Part shown: positions 31,342 through 39,599 of the stretch, one piece after another
Position numbering within the stretch: position 1 is the first letter of the stretch
How the letters are laid out: the number at the start of each line of letters is the position of its first letter
Assembly: GCA_902493585.1 (NCBI GenBank)
Contig: CABUPZ010000022.1
Span: 1 to 39,651 of the forward strand
Reading direction: 5' to 3'
DNA: 39,651 nucleotides
Source of the DNA: an uncultured Fusicatenibacter sp.
GTDB lineage: Bacteria; Bacillota; Clostridia; Lachnospirales; Lachnospiraceae
Position numbers and translations under genes: made by a program
Notes under the pieces: generated by a model
Told to the model about the DNA's origin: nothing
Seen by the model: the letters and a program-made list of their open reading frames with translations, nothing else
Database searches by the model: none

Positions 31342-31611
31342 ATGTCAGGAATAAGTAACACACAATATTTTAAAGTAAAAACAGAGCCGGAAGTCCAAGT
31401 AAAGGAGGTTCTGAATGTAGTATATAATGCGATGGCTGAGAAGGGCTATAATCCGGTCAACCAGATCGTAGGATATATTATGTCTGGAGATCCTACTTAT
31501 ATCACCAGTTATAAAGGTGCGCGCAGTATGATCATGAAAGTAGAGCGCGATGAGCTTGTGGAAGAGCTTCTGAAAGAGTATATCAAAAACGAATCCTGGA
31601 AGAGAAAGTAG
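31342..31611 (+). CDS. ireB: IreB-family regulatory phosphoprotein (DUF965)
   Basis: 89-aa protein of the IreB/YrzL family. In Enterococcus IreB is a substrate of the Ser/Thr kinase IreK and modulates cephalosporin tolerance and cell-wall homeostasis. Text such as NVVYNAMAEKGYNPVNQIVGYIMSGDPTYITSYKGAR matches the family, including the Thr residues in GDPTYIT near the phosphorylation sites. First gene of the conserved block; six bases separate it from ruvX. Confidence 0.95.
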   Translation: MSGISNTQYFKVKTEPEVQVKEVLNVVYNAMAEKGYNPVNQIVGYIMSGDPTYITSYKGARSMIMKVERDELVEELLKEYIKNESWKRK

Positions 31612-31617
31612 TCTGAT

Positions 31618-32055
31618 ATGCGGATTATGGGATTGGACTTTGGTTCAAAAACGGTAGGGGTAGCTGTCAGCGATCCTCTTGGTTTGACTGCCCAGGGAGT
31701 GGAGATTATCCGAAGAAAGTCGGAGAATAAGCTGCGGCAGACATTGGCGAGGATTGAAGAGTTGGCTGCTCAGTATCAGGTGGAGAGCATTGTGCTTGGT
31801 CTGCCGAAACATATGAATAACGATATCGGAGAGCGGGCCGAAAAATCGCTGGAATTTCAGGAAATGCTGAAAAGAAGGACAGGCCTGCCTGTTGTCATGT
31901 GGGACGAACGTCTGACCACTGTGGAGGCGGACCGAACCATGATGGAAGCGGGAATACGGAGAGAGAACCGGAAGGAATATGTGGATATGCTTGCGGCTGT
32001 ATTTATACTGCAGGGATATCTGGACTATCTGGCGATGAAGAATCAGGAAAAATAA
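31618..32055 (+). CDS. ruvX: Holliday-junction resolvase-like protein RuvX/YqgF
   Basis: 145-aa RNase H-fold nuclease. N-terminal MRIMGLDFGSKTVGVAVSDP with catalytic D8, then VLGLPKHMNND and WDERLTTVEADR carrying the other acidic residues, and a C-terminal D in VDMLAAVFILQGYLD. Family roles range from Holliday-junction resolution to pre-16S rRNA 5' processing in E. coli (YqgF). ATG at 31618; the SD is weak, so coupling to ireB translation is likely. Confidence 0.95.
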   Translation: MRIMGLDFGSKTVGVAVSDPLGLTAQGVEIIRRKSENKLRQTLARIEELAAQYQVESIVLGLPKHMNNDIGERAEKSLEFQEMLKRRTGLPVVMWDERLTTVEADRTMMEAGIRRENRKEYVDMLAAVFILQGYLDYLAMKNQEK

Positions 32056-32099
32056 GAACCGCATGCCTGGAAACGGAAGCGGCCGAAAAGGAATATTGT

Positions 32100-32360
32100 A
32101 TGGAAAAAATTATATTTACAGCAGAAGACGGAACGAAAGAGGAATTTTACATAGAGGAACAGACCAGGATCAACGGTGTGAATTATCTTCTGGTCTCGGA
32201 TTCTATGAATGATGAGGCGAACGCCTACATCTTAAAAGAACTCCCATCCGCCCAGGAAGAGGAAAGCGAATATGTGATGGTGGACGACGAGGTTGAGTTT
32301 GAAGCCGTATCCGGAGTGTTTTCCCAGATGCTGGACGACGATGTCGAGCTTGAAAAATAA
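32100..32360 (+). CDS. DUF1292 protein (YrzB-like)
   Basis: 86-aa acidic protein of the DUF1292 family, usually encoded directly after ruvX in Firmicutes. Opening MEKIIFTAEDGTKEEFYIEEQTRINGV and the middle YLLVSDSMNDEANAYILKEL match; function is unknown in the family. Start ATG at 32100 with AAGGA upstream. 75 bp separate it from rnj. Confidence 0.9.
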   Translation: MEKIIFTAEDGTKEEFYIEEQTRINGVNYLLVSDSMNDEANAYILKELPSAQEEESEYVMVDDEVEFEAVSGVFSQMLDDDVELEK

Positions 32361-32401
32361 AAATGGCAGCAGACATGACATTCTTTGTGTTCGGAAAAAC
32401 A

Positions 32402-32420
32402 GGAAGGGGGAAGCCCTTCC
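32402..32420 (+). promoter_or_regulatory. Hairpin in RNase J leader
   Basis: GGAAGGG (32402-32408), loop GGAAG, CCCTTCC (32414-32420), ending five bases before the SD of the RNase J gene. It may tune translation or mRNA decay. Confidence 0.5.
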
Positions 32421-32435
32421 AGACGGAGGTGCTAG

Positions 32436-34103
32436 TTGAAAAAGGATAATACAAGTAAATTAAAGATCATTCCGCTGGGCGGCCTTGAGCAGATCGGAAT
32501 GAATATTACTGCCTTCGAGTATGAAGACAGTATTGTTGTCGTGGATTGTGGTCTGTCTTTTCCGGAGGACGATATGCTGGGAATCGACCTGGTAATCCCG
32601 GATGTGACTTATCTGAAAAACAACATTGAGAAGGTAAAAGGCTTTGTCATCACCCATGGTCACGAGGACCATATCGGTGCGCTGCCTTATATCCTGAGGG
32701 AAGTCAATGTCCCCATTTATGCGACCAAACTGACCATCGGACTGATTGAAAACAAGCTGAAGGAGCATGGACTGCTCCGGACGACAAAGCGCAAGACGAT
32801 CCGTCACGGCCAGTCCATCAATCTGGGAGCGTTCCGGATTGAATTTATCAAGACCAATCACAGTATCGCGGACGCGGCGGCGCTCGCAATCTATTCTCCG
32901 GCGGGTATCGTAGTCCATACCGGAGACTTTAAAGTGGATTATACGCCGGTATTCGGCGATGCCATCGATCTGCAGAGATTCGCGGAGATTGGAAAGAAGG
33001 GCGTGCTGGCGCTGATGTGTGACAGTACCAACGCGGAGCGCCCTGGCTTTACCATGTCCGAACGTACGGTGGGACGTACCATTGACGGCTTATTTGCCGG
33101 ACACAGGAACAGCCGTATCATTATCGCTACGTTCGCTTCCAATGTGGACCGTGTGCAGCAGATCATCAACTCGGCATATAAATTCGGCCGCAAGGTCGTT
33201 GTGGAAGGCCGCAGTATGGTAAATGTGATTTCTACGGCACAGGAGCTGGGATATCTTCGGATTCCGGAGAATACGCTGATCGATATTGAGCAGATGAAAA
33301 ATTATCCCGATGAGCAGCTGGTTCTGATCACGACGGGAAGCCAGGGAGAGTCCATGGCGGCTCTGTCCAGAATGGCGTCACACCTTCACAAAAAAGTGTC
33401 GATCAAACCTGGAGATACGGTTATTTTCAGTTCCAACCCGATTCCGGGCAACGAAAAAGCTGTGTCCAACATTATCAATGACCTGTCCGAACAGGGAGCG
33501 GATGTTATTTTCCAGGATGTCCACGTTTCCGGACATGCCTGTCAGGAAGAAATCAAACTGATCTATTCTCTTGTGAAACCCAAATATTCCATTCCGGTTC
33601 ACGGTGAATACCGCCATCTGAAAGCGCACGCGGGAATTGCCGAGAGCCTTGGAATTCCGAAAGAAAATATCTTTTTGATGCATTCCGGAGATGTATTGTC
33701 TCTGGACGGTAATGGAGCAGAACTGGCAGCGGGACAGGCTCCGACGGGAGCGATCATGGTAGACGGCCTTGGCGTCGGCGATGTGGGAAATATTGTCCTG
33801 AGAGACCGTCAGCATCTGTCGGAAGACGGTATCATGGTAGTTGTGCTCACACTGGAGAAGAGAAGCAATCAGCTTCTGGCGGGACCGGATATTGTTTCCC
33901 GCGGCTTTGTATATGTGCGTGAGTCCGAGGATCTGATGGGCGATGCGCGTGAAGTGGTGGAGGAAGCGCTGGATTCGTGCCTGAACCGCCATATTTCTGA
34001 CTGGGGCAAGATAAAATCGACGATCAAGGATGCTCTTGGAGATTTCGTATGGAAACGTACCAAGAGAAGACCGATGATCCTGCCGATTATCATGGAGGCA
34101 TAA
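32436..34103 (+). CDS. rnj: Ribonuclease J
   Basis: 555-aa metallo-beta-lactamase/beta-CASP RNase that degrades and processes mRNA with 5'-3' exo- and endonuclease activity. Metal motif H74-G-H76-E-D78-H79 (ITHGHEDHIGALPY), IVVHTGDFKVDYTP, the beta-CASP motifs (FASNVDRVQQII, TTGSQGESMAAL, SNPIPGNEKAV) and PVHGEYRHLKAHA near the end. The start is TTG at 32436, with a good GGAGGTG 4-5 nt upstream; no ATG fits the conserved N-terminus (LKIIPLGGLEQIGMN). A non-ATG start and the leader hairpin suggest restrained translation. Length is the family norm. Confidence 0.97.
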   Translation: MKKDNTSKLKIIPLGGLEQIGMNITAFEYEDSIVVVDCGLSFPEDDMLGIDLVIPDVTYLKNNIEKVKGFVITHGHEDHIGALPYILREVNVPIYATKLTIGLIENKLKEHGLLRTTKRKTIRHGQSINLGAFRIEFIKTNHSIADAAALAIYSPAGIVVHTGDFKVDYTPVFGDAIDLQRFAEIGKKGVLALMCDSTNAERPGFTMSERTVGRTIDGLFAGHRNSRIIIATFASNVDRVQQIINSAYKFGRKVVVEGRSMVNVISTAQELGYLRIPENTLIDIEQMKNYPDEQLVLITTGSQGESMAALSRMASHLHKKVSIKPGDTVIFSSNPIPGNEKAVSNIINDLSEQGADVIFQDVHVSGHACQEEIKLIYSLVKPKYSIPVHGEYRHLKAHAGIAESLGIPKENIFLMHSGDVLSLDGNGAELAAGQAPTGAIMVDGLGVGDVGNIVLRDRQHLSEDGIMVVVLTLEKRSNQLLAGPDIVSRGFVYVRESEDLMGDAREVVEEALDSCLNRHISDWGKIKSTIKDALGDFVWKRTKRRPMILPIIMEA

Positions 34104-34106
34104 AAG

Positions 34107-34442
34107 ATGGATAAGGTGTCAGAATGTCTGGACAGTCTGGTTCTTGAAATGCATGAGAGTAAAGAGTATCAGAATTACCTGTGGATGGAACAGGAGATTT
34201 CGAAGGACCCGGAACTGAAAAGAAGGATTGACGATTATCGCATACGGAATTACCGCCTGCAGCAGGCGGAGGATGTGGATCTGTTCGATGCGGTGGATTC
34301 CCTGGAACATGATTTTTATGATCTCAGGAAAAATCAGAAGGCAAACGCTTATCTGGAAGCGGAGCTGGCCGTCTGTAAGATGATCCAGAAGGTTCAGCAG
34401 CGTATTACGGATGAAATCCATGTATTTGTACCTGAATATTGA
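34107..34442 (+). CDS. YlbF/YmcA-family regulator
   Basis: 111-aa alpha-helical protein of the YlbF/YmcA (Com_YlbF) family; the start lies three bases after the RNase J stop. In Bacillus YlbF, YmcA and YaaT form the Y-complex that directs RNase Y mRNA maturation. Being fused in operon with an RNase J gene suggests an RNA-decay role here as well. Text: ESKEYQNYLWMEQEISKDPELKRRIDDYR and LEAELAVCKMIQKVQQRI fit the family. Confidence 0.88.
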   Translation: MDKVSECLDSLVLEMHESKEYQNYLWMEQEISKDPELKRRIDDYRIRNYRLQQAEDVDLFDAVDSLEHDFYDLRKNQKANAYLEAELAVCKMIQKVQQRITDEIHVFVPEY

Positions 34443-34457
34443 CAGGAAGGAGTACCT

Positions 34458-34889
34458 ATGGGCACAAAGAAGAAGGATGCCGGCTATCATGCCGCAGTGA
34501 CCGGGGCGAGGGGGATACTAAAGACATTGATCTATATCTGCCTGCTTTTACTGCTTGTGTTTGCGGGTAAAACGGCATACGATTTCGGGTACGACATTTT
34601 CGTTCAGCAGCCGGTGGCATCGGAAGAAAATGGCCAGGATATCACGGTGGAAGTGACGGAAAACATGGGAGTGAGAGAAATCGGTGAGATGCTGATCGAG
34701 AACGGACTGATTGATGAAAGTCTGAGTGTTTTCCAGGCACAGGTTGTGTTTTCGGGATATAAGGATTCCCTGCAGCCGGGTACCTATATTTTGAATACGT
34801 CACAGACGGTGGATGAAATGATCGAAATCCTGGCGCAGGAGAATACGGAAGGCCAGCCAACGGCAGAAGATACAGCGGAACAGCAGTGA
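34458..34889 (+). CDS. Short MltG/YceG-like membrane protein (no catalytic domain)
   Basis: 143 aa: one N-terminal membrane helix (~20-42, ILKTLIYICLLLLLVFAGKTAYDFG) and an extracellular LysM-like/YceG N-domain (ITVEVTENMGVREIGEMLIENGLIDESLSVFQAQVVFSG, LQPGTYILNTSQTVDEMIEIL). Full MltG proteins (~330-380 aa) continue with an endolytic transglycosylase domain and a catalytic Glu; this one stops after the first domain and shows no frameshifted remainder downstream. It occupies the position of yrrL (mltG) in the Bacillus gene order, so it is probably a reduced family member with a non-enzymatic role at the wall. SD GGAG five bases before the ATG. Confidence 0.82.
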   Translation: MGTKKKDAGYHAAVTGARGILKTLIYICLLLLLVFAGKTAYDFGYDIFVQQPVASEENGQDITVEVTENMGVREIGEMLIENGLIDESLSVFQAQVVFSGYKDSLQPGTYILNTSQTVDEMIEILAQENTEGQPTAEDTAEQQ

Positions 34890-34925
34890 GGAGGAAGCTC
34901 TGGCATTGCCTGAGCGGAAGAAGTT

Positions 34926-35612
34926 ATGATAACAGAGGAACGTATGACCGCGTATATCAATTCCCTGGACACAGGGCATACGCCGTTTCTGGAAAAGCTG
35001 GAGCAGGACGCAAGGGCAGCCCATGTTCCGATCATCCGCCGGGAGATGCAGAGCTTTCTGAAAGTTTTTCTGGCGGTGCAGAGACCCAAGCGGATTCTGG
35101 AAGTGGGAACGGCCGTAGGGTTTTCGGCGATTCTGATGGCAGAATATGGAGTGCCGGATGCAAGGATCACGACGATTGAAAATTACGAGAAACGTTTTCC
35201 GGTGGCGGAGGAGAATTTTCGCAGATCCGGTTACGAAGACCGTATCACGTTTCTCAAAGGGGATGCGACGGAAGTGATGAAGACGCTGGAGGGTCCGTTT
35301 GACCTGATCTTTATGGACGCGGCGAAAGGCCAGTATATTCATTTTCTGCCGGAAGTTCTGAGACTTCTGAGAGACGGAGGCGTTTTGATTTCGGATAATG
35401 TGCTGCAGGATGGAGATGTGATCGAATCCCGTTTTGCGGTGGAGCGAAGAAACCGTACCATTCATAAAAGAATGCGGGAATACCTTTACACACTGAAGCA
35501 TCATCCGAATCTGCTGACGTCCATTATCCCTCTGGGAGACGGGATCACGGTCAGTGTAAAACAGGAAATGCTGCAGAAAAAGGAGCGGCAGGAGAAAGAA
35601 GTACAGAGATAA
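34926..35612 (+). CDS. trmR: Class I SAM-dependent O-methyltransferase (TrmR-like)
   Basis: 228-aa class I O-methyltransferase. SAM motif ILEVGTAVGFSAILMAE (~58-75), acidic motif ITTIENYEKR, and DLIFMDAAKGQYIHFLPEV with the catalytic/metal Asp. TrmR (YrrM) methylates 5-hydroxyuridine to 5-methoxyuridine at tRNA wobble position 34 in Bacillus; its neighbour there is the U32 hydroxylation protein, as here. This synteny supports the assignment over a small-molecule O-methyltransferase. Confidence 0.87.
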   Translation: MITEERMTAYINSLDTGHTPFLEKLEQDARAAHVPIIRREMQSFLKVFLAVQRPKRILEVGTAVGFSAILMAEYGVPDARITTIENYEKRFPVAEENFRRSGYEDRITFLKGDATEVMKTLEGPFDLIFMDAAKGQYIHFLPEVLRLLRDGGVLISDNVLQDGDVIESRFAVERRNRTIHKRMREYLYTLKHHPNLLTSIIPLGDGITVSVKQEMLQKKERQEKEVQR

Positions 35613-35623
35613 AAGCATCAGAT

Positions 35624-35667
35624 AAAAAGGCATAACGATGCGGCGGATGCCGCAAAGATGCCTTTTT
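35624..35667 (+). terminator. Two-tier hairpin terminator between trmR and the U32 gene
   Basis: Outer stem AAAAAGGCAT / ATGCCTTTTT and inner stem TGCGGC / GCCGCA with loop GGAT, ending in five T. It would end most transcripts from the ireB-trmR operon; the U32 gene begins 21 bp later. Confidence 0.88.
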
Positions 35668-35688
35668 GTTGTTAGAATGGAGGAAATT

Positions 35689-36918
35689 ATGAGAAAACCG
35701 GAATTGCTGGTGCCGGCCAGCAGCCTGGAGGTTCTGAAAGTAGCCGTCACGTTTGGGGCGGATGCTGTCTATATCGGGGGAGAAGCTTTTGGGCTGCGTG
35801 CGAAAGCGAAGAACTTTTCGATGGAAGAGATAAAAGAGGGAATTGCATTTGCCCATGAACACGGTGTCCGTGTCTATGTCACCGCCAATATCCTGGCGCA
35901 TAACAAAGATCTGGAGGGCGTCAGAGCTTATTTTGAAGAGCTGAAGGGGATCGGACCGGACGCGCTGATCATTTCGGATCCTGGGGTTTACCAGATCGCG
36001 AAAGAAGTATGTCCGGAGATCGAGCGCCATATCAGCACACAGGCGAACAATACCAACTACGGAACGTATCAGTTTTGGTATGGGCTGGGGGCAAAGCGCG
36101 TGGTTTCCGCCCGGGAGCTTTCTCTGGAGGAACTGAAGGAGATACGCAGAAGGATTCCCGAGGATATGGAGATCGAGACATTCGTTCACGGAGCGATGTG
36201 CATTTCCTACTCCGGAAGATGTCTGCTGTCCAACTTCTTTACCGGAAGGGACGCCAACCAGGGCGCATGCACCCATCCGTGCCGGTGGAAATATTCGGTG
36301 ATGGAGGAGTCAAGGCCGGGAGAGTATTTTCCGGTGTATGAAAATGAACGGGGAACCTATATTTTCAATTCCAAGGATCTTTGTATGATCGAGCATATCC
36401 CGGATCTGATCGAGGCGGGGATCGACAGCTTTAAGATCGAGGGAAGGATGAAAACCGCCCTCTATGTAGCTACGGTGGCGCGTACTTACCGAAAAGCCAT
36501 TGACGATTATCTGGAGGATCCAAAGCTGTACGAGGCTCATATGGACTGGTACCGCAGCCAGATTTCCAACTGTACCTACCGCCAGTTTACGACGGGATTT
36601 TTCTACGGAAAGCCGACGGATGAGGCGCAGATCTATGACAGCAATACTTATGCGAAAGACTATACCTATCTGGGAATCGTCGGAGACAAAGATGACCAGG
36701 GACGTTACAGCATCGAGCAGAGGAACAAGTTCAGCGTCGGGGAAGAGATTGAGATCATGAAGCCGGACGGAGAGAACCTGATCGTAACGGTAAAAGCCAT
36801 TTACGACGAGGAGGGCAATGCGATGGACAGCGCGCCGCATCCAAAGCAGAAGCTCTGGATCGATCTGGGGACGGAAATGGATCGTTTTGATATTCTCAGA
36901 AGACGGGAAATTGAATAA
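35689..36918 (+). CDS. trhP: U32-family protein, probable tRNA hydroxylation protein (TrhP-like)
   Basis: 409 aa, peptidase U32 family by name; characterised members (TrhP/YrrO) hydroxylate uridine 34 of tRNA and are not peptidases. Start at the ATG at 35689 after ATGGAGGAA; family opening KPELLVPASSLEVLKVAVTFG, GADAVYIGGE and the conserved Cys/Arg stretch HGAMCISYSGRCLLSNF with the later GACTHPCRW, giving four Cys that bind an Fe-S cluster or prephenate in the family. C-terminal U32 beta-barrel domain from ~330. It follows trmR, the methyltransferase that acts on its product. A strong terminator lies in between, so it may be read by read-through or an unseen promoter. Confidence 0.92.
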   Translation: MRKPELLVPASSLEVLKVAVTFGADAVYIGGEAFGLRAKAKNFSMEEIKEGIAFAHEHGVRVYVTANILAHNKDLEGVRAYFEELKGIGPDALIISDPGVYQIAKEVCPEIERHISTQANNTNYGTYQFWYGLGAKRVVSARELSLEELKEIRRRIPEDMEIETFVHGAMCISYSGRCLLSNFFTGRDANQGACTHPCRWKYSVMEESRPGEYFPVYENERGTYIFNSKDLCMIEHIPDLIEAGIDSFKIEGRMKTALYVATVARTYRKAIDDYLEDPKLYEAHMDWYRSQISNCTYRQFTTGFFYGKPTDEAQIYDSNTYAKDYTYLGIVGDKDDQGRYSIEQRNKFSVGEEIEIMKPDGENLIVTVKAIYDEEGNAMDSAPHPKQKLWIDLGTEMDRFDILRRREIE

Positions 36919-36978
36919 AAAACTGCCGCATTCACTTGGATGTTTTTGAAACATGCTTTAAGGGAATGCGGCAGTTTT
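36917..36978. terminator. Bidirectional terminator between U32 and GH3 genes
   Basis: AAAACTGCCGCATTC and GAATGCGGCAGTTTT form a 15-bp stem with a ~29-nt loop; A and T tracts flank it, so it works in both directions. Confidence 0.88.
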
Positions 36979-36984
36979 ATTTTG

Positions 36985-37068
36985 GCAGACAGTGATGAGC
37001 ATTCAGCAAACGGTGATGCATATCCGGCAAACGGTGATACACAGTCTGCAGAGAGCCATTGTCATTTC
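36985..37068. repeat. 21-bp degenerate tandem repeats downstream of GH3 gene
   Basis: Units of 21 bp: 36985-37005, 37006-37026, 37027-37047 and a poorer fourth from 37048 into the last codons of the GH3 gene. Each unit starts GCA(A/G)AC(A/G)GTGAT. The two central units share GCAAACGGTGAT exactly. Confidence 0.75.
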
Positions 37069-39257
37069 AGCAGTGCTCCGGAAAAGTCGATGCCATATCC
37101 GTAATCGTAAACGTGTCCTTCCTCATTGGTATAAGGAGTAAGGTCAAAGGCGACGTCTTCGCAGTGGCGTTCCACGGTTTCCATATTCAGTGGGAGCTGT
37201 ACCGGCAGACGGCCTTTCGGTGACGCGGCTCCGGTGATGAGATCCAGAAGCGCCCGGCGGCTGACGCCGAATTCACAGAGGATTGCGTCGGCATAGGGTT
37301 CAAATTCGCTGCACACGGTTGGATTGTGCATGGTGATGCAAACGATTACCGGTTTTTCTTTCATTGCCTTTTTGGTGTTGATGACCAGGTCCAGATCCTC
37401 TTCATTGGCGGCATGTACCGTTTTGCCAAGGTAGGAGCGGTTGGTATCGTTTTCCCACCAGGTGCTTCCGGCAATGCTGGTCTTGCGGGCACTGACGGCC
37501 TGGTAAGGGCGGTACTGGAGGCTGATGGGCACATAGGAATGATTTTCATAGCCGCCGTTGGTCAGAGGGCTTTCGATAAAGACGATTGCCGCGTCCGCCT
37601 CTTCCGGTGTGGACACTGCCTGGAAATATTCCGAAAGCAGACGGTCATGAACCGGATGCAGGAACTGTTCTTCTTCCATAAACCGCATAAATCCCTTTTT
37701 GGGGCGGATGTGGCGGTCTGGAACATAGACCTTCAGCCGTTTCTGCAGAGGAAGCGCCGCTGCTTTGTTTTTCAGGAGGACGACGGAATCCAGCTGTGCC
37801 TGATAACCTGCCTGAACGTATGCCTCGCATCCGACGGTCTGGACGCTCTCTTCCTCATCCAGATATGGATTTTCGAACAGCCCGACCCGGAAGATATTGG
37901 TCAGGATACGGACTGCAGATTCTTCCATGCGTTTTCGCATCACAGATTCGCCGTAACGCTCACAGCCGATCCGGTATGCTTCAAGGATCGGCTCTTTTTC
38001 GTTGTTTCCGCCGAACTGGTCCACGCCGTTCATAAGGATCCTCAGGTGGCGTTCCGCCACAGAGAGGGATTCCGTGCCGAAACATCTGCTTCCGAAAGCG
38101 TCCATGTCATCGGCGGGATCCTGAGTGATTCCCCAGTCGGTGCAGACAACGCCGTCGTATCCGCAGGAATCGCGGAGCAGATCCCGGATGATGTACTCGC
38201 TGTAGGAGTTTCCTACATTTTCATGGTTCTTTTTGTCCTGGTTCCAGGAAACGGTGTAGTAAGGCATGACGGCAGCAGCCTTTTGCGTCGGACCATCCAG
38301 GGCGAAAGCACCTTCGGTGAAAGGACGCATATGCTCCTCGAAACGCCCGCCCGGATAGACGGCAAACTGGCCGAAAGAATAGTGAGCGTCACGCCCGCCT
38401 TCTCCGGTACCGCCGCCAGGCCAGTGTTTCACCATCGCGTTGACACTCTGATTTCCCCATCCGTCGGCGGAATCTTCCGTTGTCTGGAGAGCGTCACAGT
38501 ATGCTTTTGTCATACGGATCGTCATTTCACAGTCCGGTCCCATGGTATCGGGAAGACGCATCCATCTTGGCTCGGTACAGAGATCGATCTGGGGTCCGAG
38601 GGCGGTGGTGATGCCCAGCGCGCGGTATTCGCTGGAGATGATACGGGCAAACTCACGGGTACGTTCCGGGTCGAAAAGCGCTGCCATGCCGATTCCCTCC
38701 GGCCATTTGGAAACTTCGCCGCCGCCGGTTTTGTATTCCGCCCCGCTGTCAGCGGAACCGTGCCGCGGATCGGAAGAGAAGTTTATGGGAATTCCGTAGG
38801 GCAGAGATTCTGCGCACGCCTGCATGGAATTTTGCCAGCGGACCGCGGTGCGGGTGTCCTGGAAGGTGGTCACCAGTACATGACGGATGTTGTCCTGTGT
38901 AAGAAATTCTTTCTGCTGGTCGCTCATGCTCCAGGGCTCGCAGCCGCTTTCCGGAAAAGATTTTCCTCCATAGGTAGCAGGAAAGGGAGAGCCGGGAAGT
39001 GCCGGGATCATCTGATGGCTGGAATAGAGCATCAGACCTGCGATCGCGTCCACCGGAAGCCGTCCTGCGAGATCCCGCGCACGTTCAGCGGCGGGGAGAC
39101 GCCAGTCCTCGTAGGGCAGCAGCGTACCGGTCCCGGCTAGATCTTTGAAGATCAGCCCGTCCTGTTCCAGAATTTTGCCGTTGGCGGTACCGATCTGCCT
39201 GCCGTTTTCATTCTGGTAAAGAGTATAGCCTTGTTTTGGAATTTTTTTGTAAGCCAT
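37062..39257 (-). CDS. GH3-family beta-glycosidase, cytoplasmic
   Basis: 731-aa glycoside hydrolase family 3 enzyme removing terminal beta-glucose, xylose or similar residues. (alpha/beta)8 barrel with K277-H278 (MVKHWPGGG), substrate-binding SSDPRHGS (~161-168) and nucleophile D374 (GVVCTDWGI). The C-terminal alpha/beta sandwich begins near residue 480 and ends with LPVQLPLNMETVERH and YDYGYGIDFS. No signal peptide, so it acts on imported oligosaccharides. SD AGGAGGG before the ATG at 39257. Single gene; the upstream region holds an inverted repeat suited to a repressor or activator. Exact sugar specificity is not readable. Confidence 0.93.
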   Translation of the reverse strand: MAYKKIPKQGYTLYQNENGRQIGTANGKILEQDGLIFKDLAGTGTLLPYEDWRLPAAERARDLAGRLPVDAIAGLMLYSSHQMIPALPGSPFPATYGGKSFPESGCEPWSMSDQQKEFLTQDNIRHVLVTTFQDTRTAVRWQNSMQACAESLPYGIPINFSSDPRHGSADSGAEYKTGGGEVSKWPEGIGMAALFDPERTREFARIISSEYRALGITTALGPQIDLCTEPRWMRLPDTMGPDCEMTIRMTKAYCDALQTTEDSADGWGNQSVNAMVKHWPGGGTGEGGRDAHYSFGQFAVYPGGRFEEHMRPFTEGAFALDGPTQKAAAVMPYYTVSWNQDKKNHENVGNSYSEYIIRDLLRDSCGYDGVVCTDWGITQDPADDMDAFGSRCFGTESLSVAERHLRILMNGVDQFGGNNEKEPILEAYRIGCERYGESVMRKRMEESAVRILTNIFRVGLFENPYLDEEESVQTVGCEAYVQAGYQAQLDSVVLLKNKAAALPLQKRLKVYVPDRHIRPKKGFMRFMEEEQFLHPVHDRLLSEYFQAVSTPEEADAAIVFIESPLTNGGYENHSYVPISLQYRPYQAVSARKTSIAGSTWWENDTNRSYLGKTVHAANEEDLDLVINTKKAMKEKPVIVCITMHNPTVCSEFEPYADAILCEFGVSRRALLDLITGAASPKGRLPVQLPLNMETVERHCEDVAFDLTPYTNEEGHVYDYGYGIDFSGALLK

Positions 39258-39290
39258 AAAAAACCCTCCTGTTTGCTCAGTAAATCTTAT

Positions 39291-39318
39291 GTAACGGTAC
39301 AGCTGACTGAACCGTTAC
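39291..39318. promoter_or_regulatory. Candidate operator upstream of GH3 gene
   Basis: GTAACGGT (39291-39298) and ACCGTTAC (39311-39318) are exact inverted repeats 12 bp apart, each flanked outside by AATCTTATG-like sequence. A LacI- or AraC-type regulator site is plausible. No promoter hexamers could be assigned with confidence; the remaining bases to 39456 hold nothing recognisable. Confidence 0.6.
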
Positions 39319-39456
39319 AATCTTATGTCTATATTTTACGGTATCGGAGAGAGGGAATCAATAAAAGATTTTTCTGAAGCAGGAAAAGATATGAGAAGAG
39401 TAGTTGTATTAAAATTGTATTTGAAAAGCATTTCTATGAGAAAATCAAATGATACG

Positions 39457-39488
39457 AAAAAACTCAGGAAACAAATTCCTGAGTTTTT
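39457..39488 (-). terminator. Terminator of the minus-strand tRNA cluster
   Basis: ACTCAGGAA, loop ACAAA, TTCCTGAGT (9-bp core stem) flanked by A- and T-tracts; on the minus strand it follows tRNA-Cys directly. Confidence 0.9.
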
Positions 39489-39491
39489 AAG

Positions 39492-39563
39492 AGGCGCAGA
39501 CCGGATTTGAACCGGTGAATCGAGGTGTTGCAGACCTATGCCTTACCACTTGGCTACTGCGCC
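39492..39563 (-). tRNA. tRNA-Cys (anticodon GCA)
   Basis: 72-nt cloverleaf on the minus strand: acceptor GGCGCAG / CTGCGCC, anticodon GCA (39529-39531), T-arm ACCGGTTCAAATCCGGT, discriminator T. The first anticodon-stem pair appears mismatched (T-C). CCA not encoded. Confidence 0.95.
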
Positions 39564-39599
39564 ATTCTGTATGAGATTTACTTCTGAAAAAACAGAAGA

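Noticed and set aside
37326..39140. 604-codon plus-strand open frame opposite the GH3 gene
   Set aside because: Antisense shadow of a GH3 gene with intact catalytic motifs.
39325..39510. 61-codon plus-strand ORF between GH3 and the tRNAs
   Set aside because: Runs through a terminator and into tRNA-Cys antisense; no SD.
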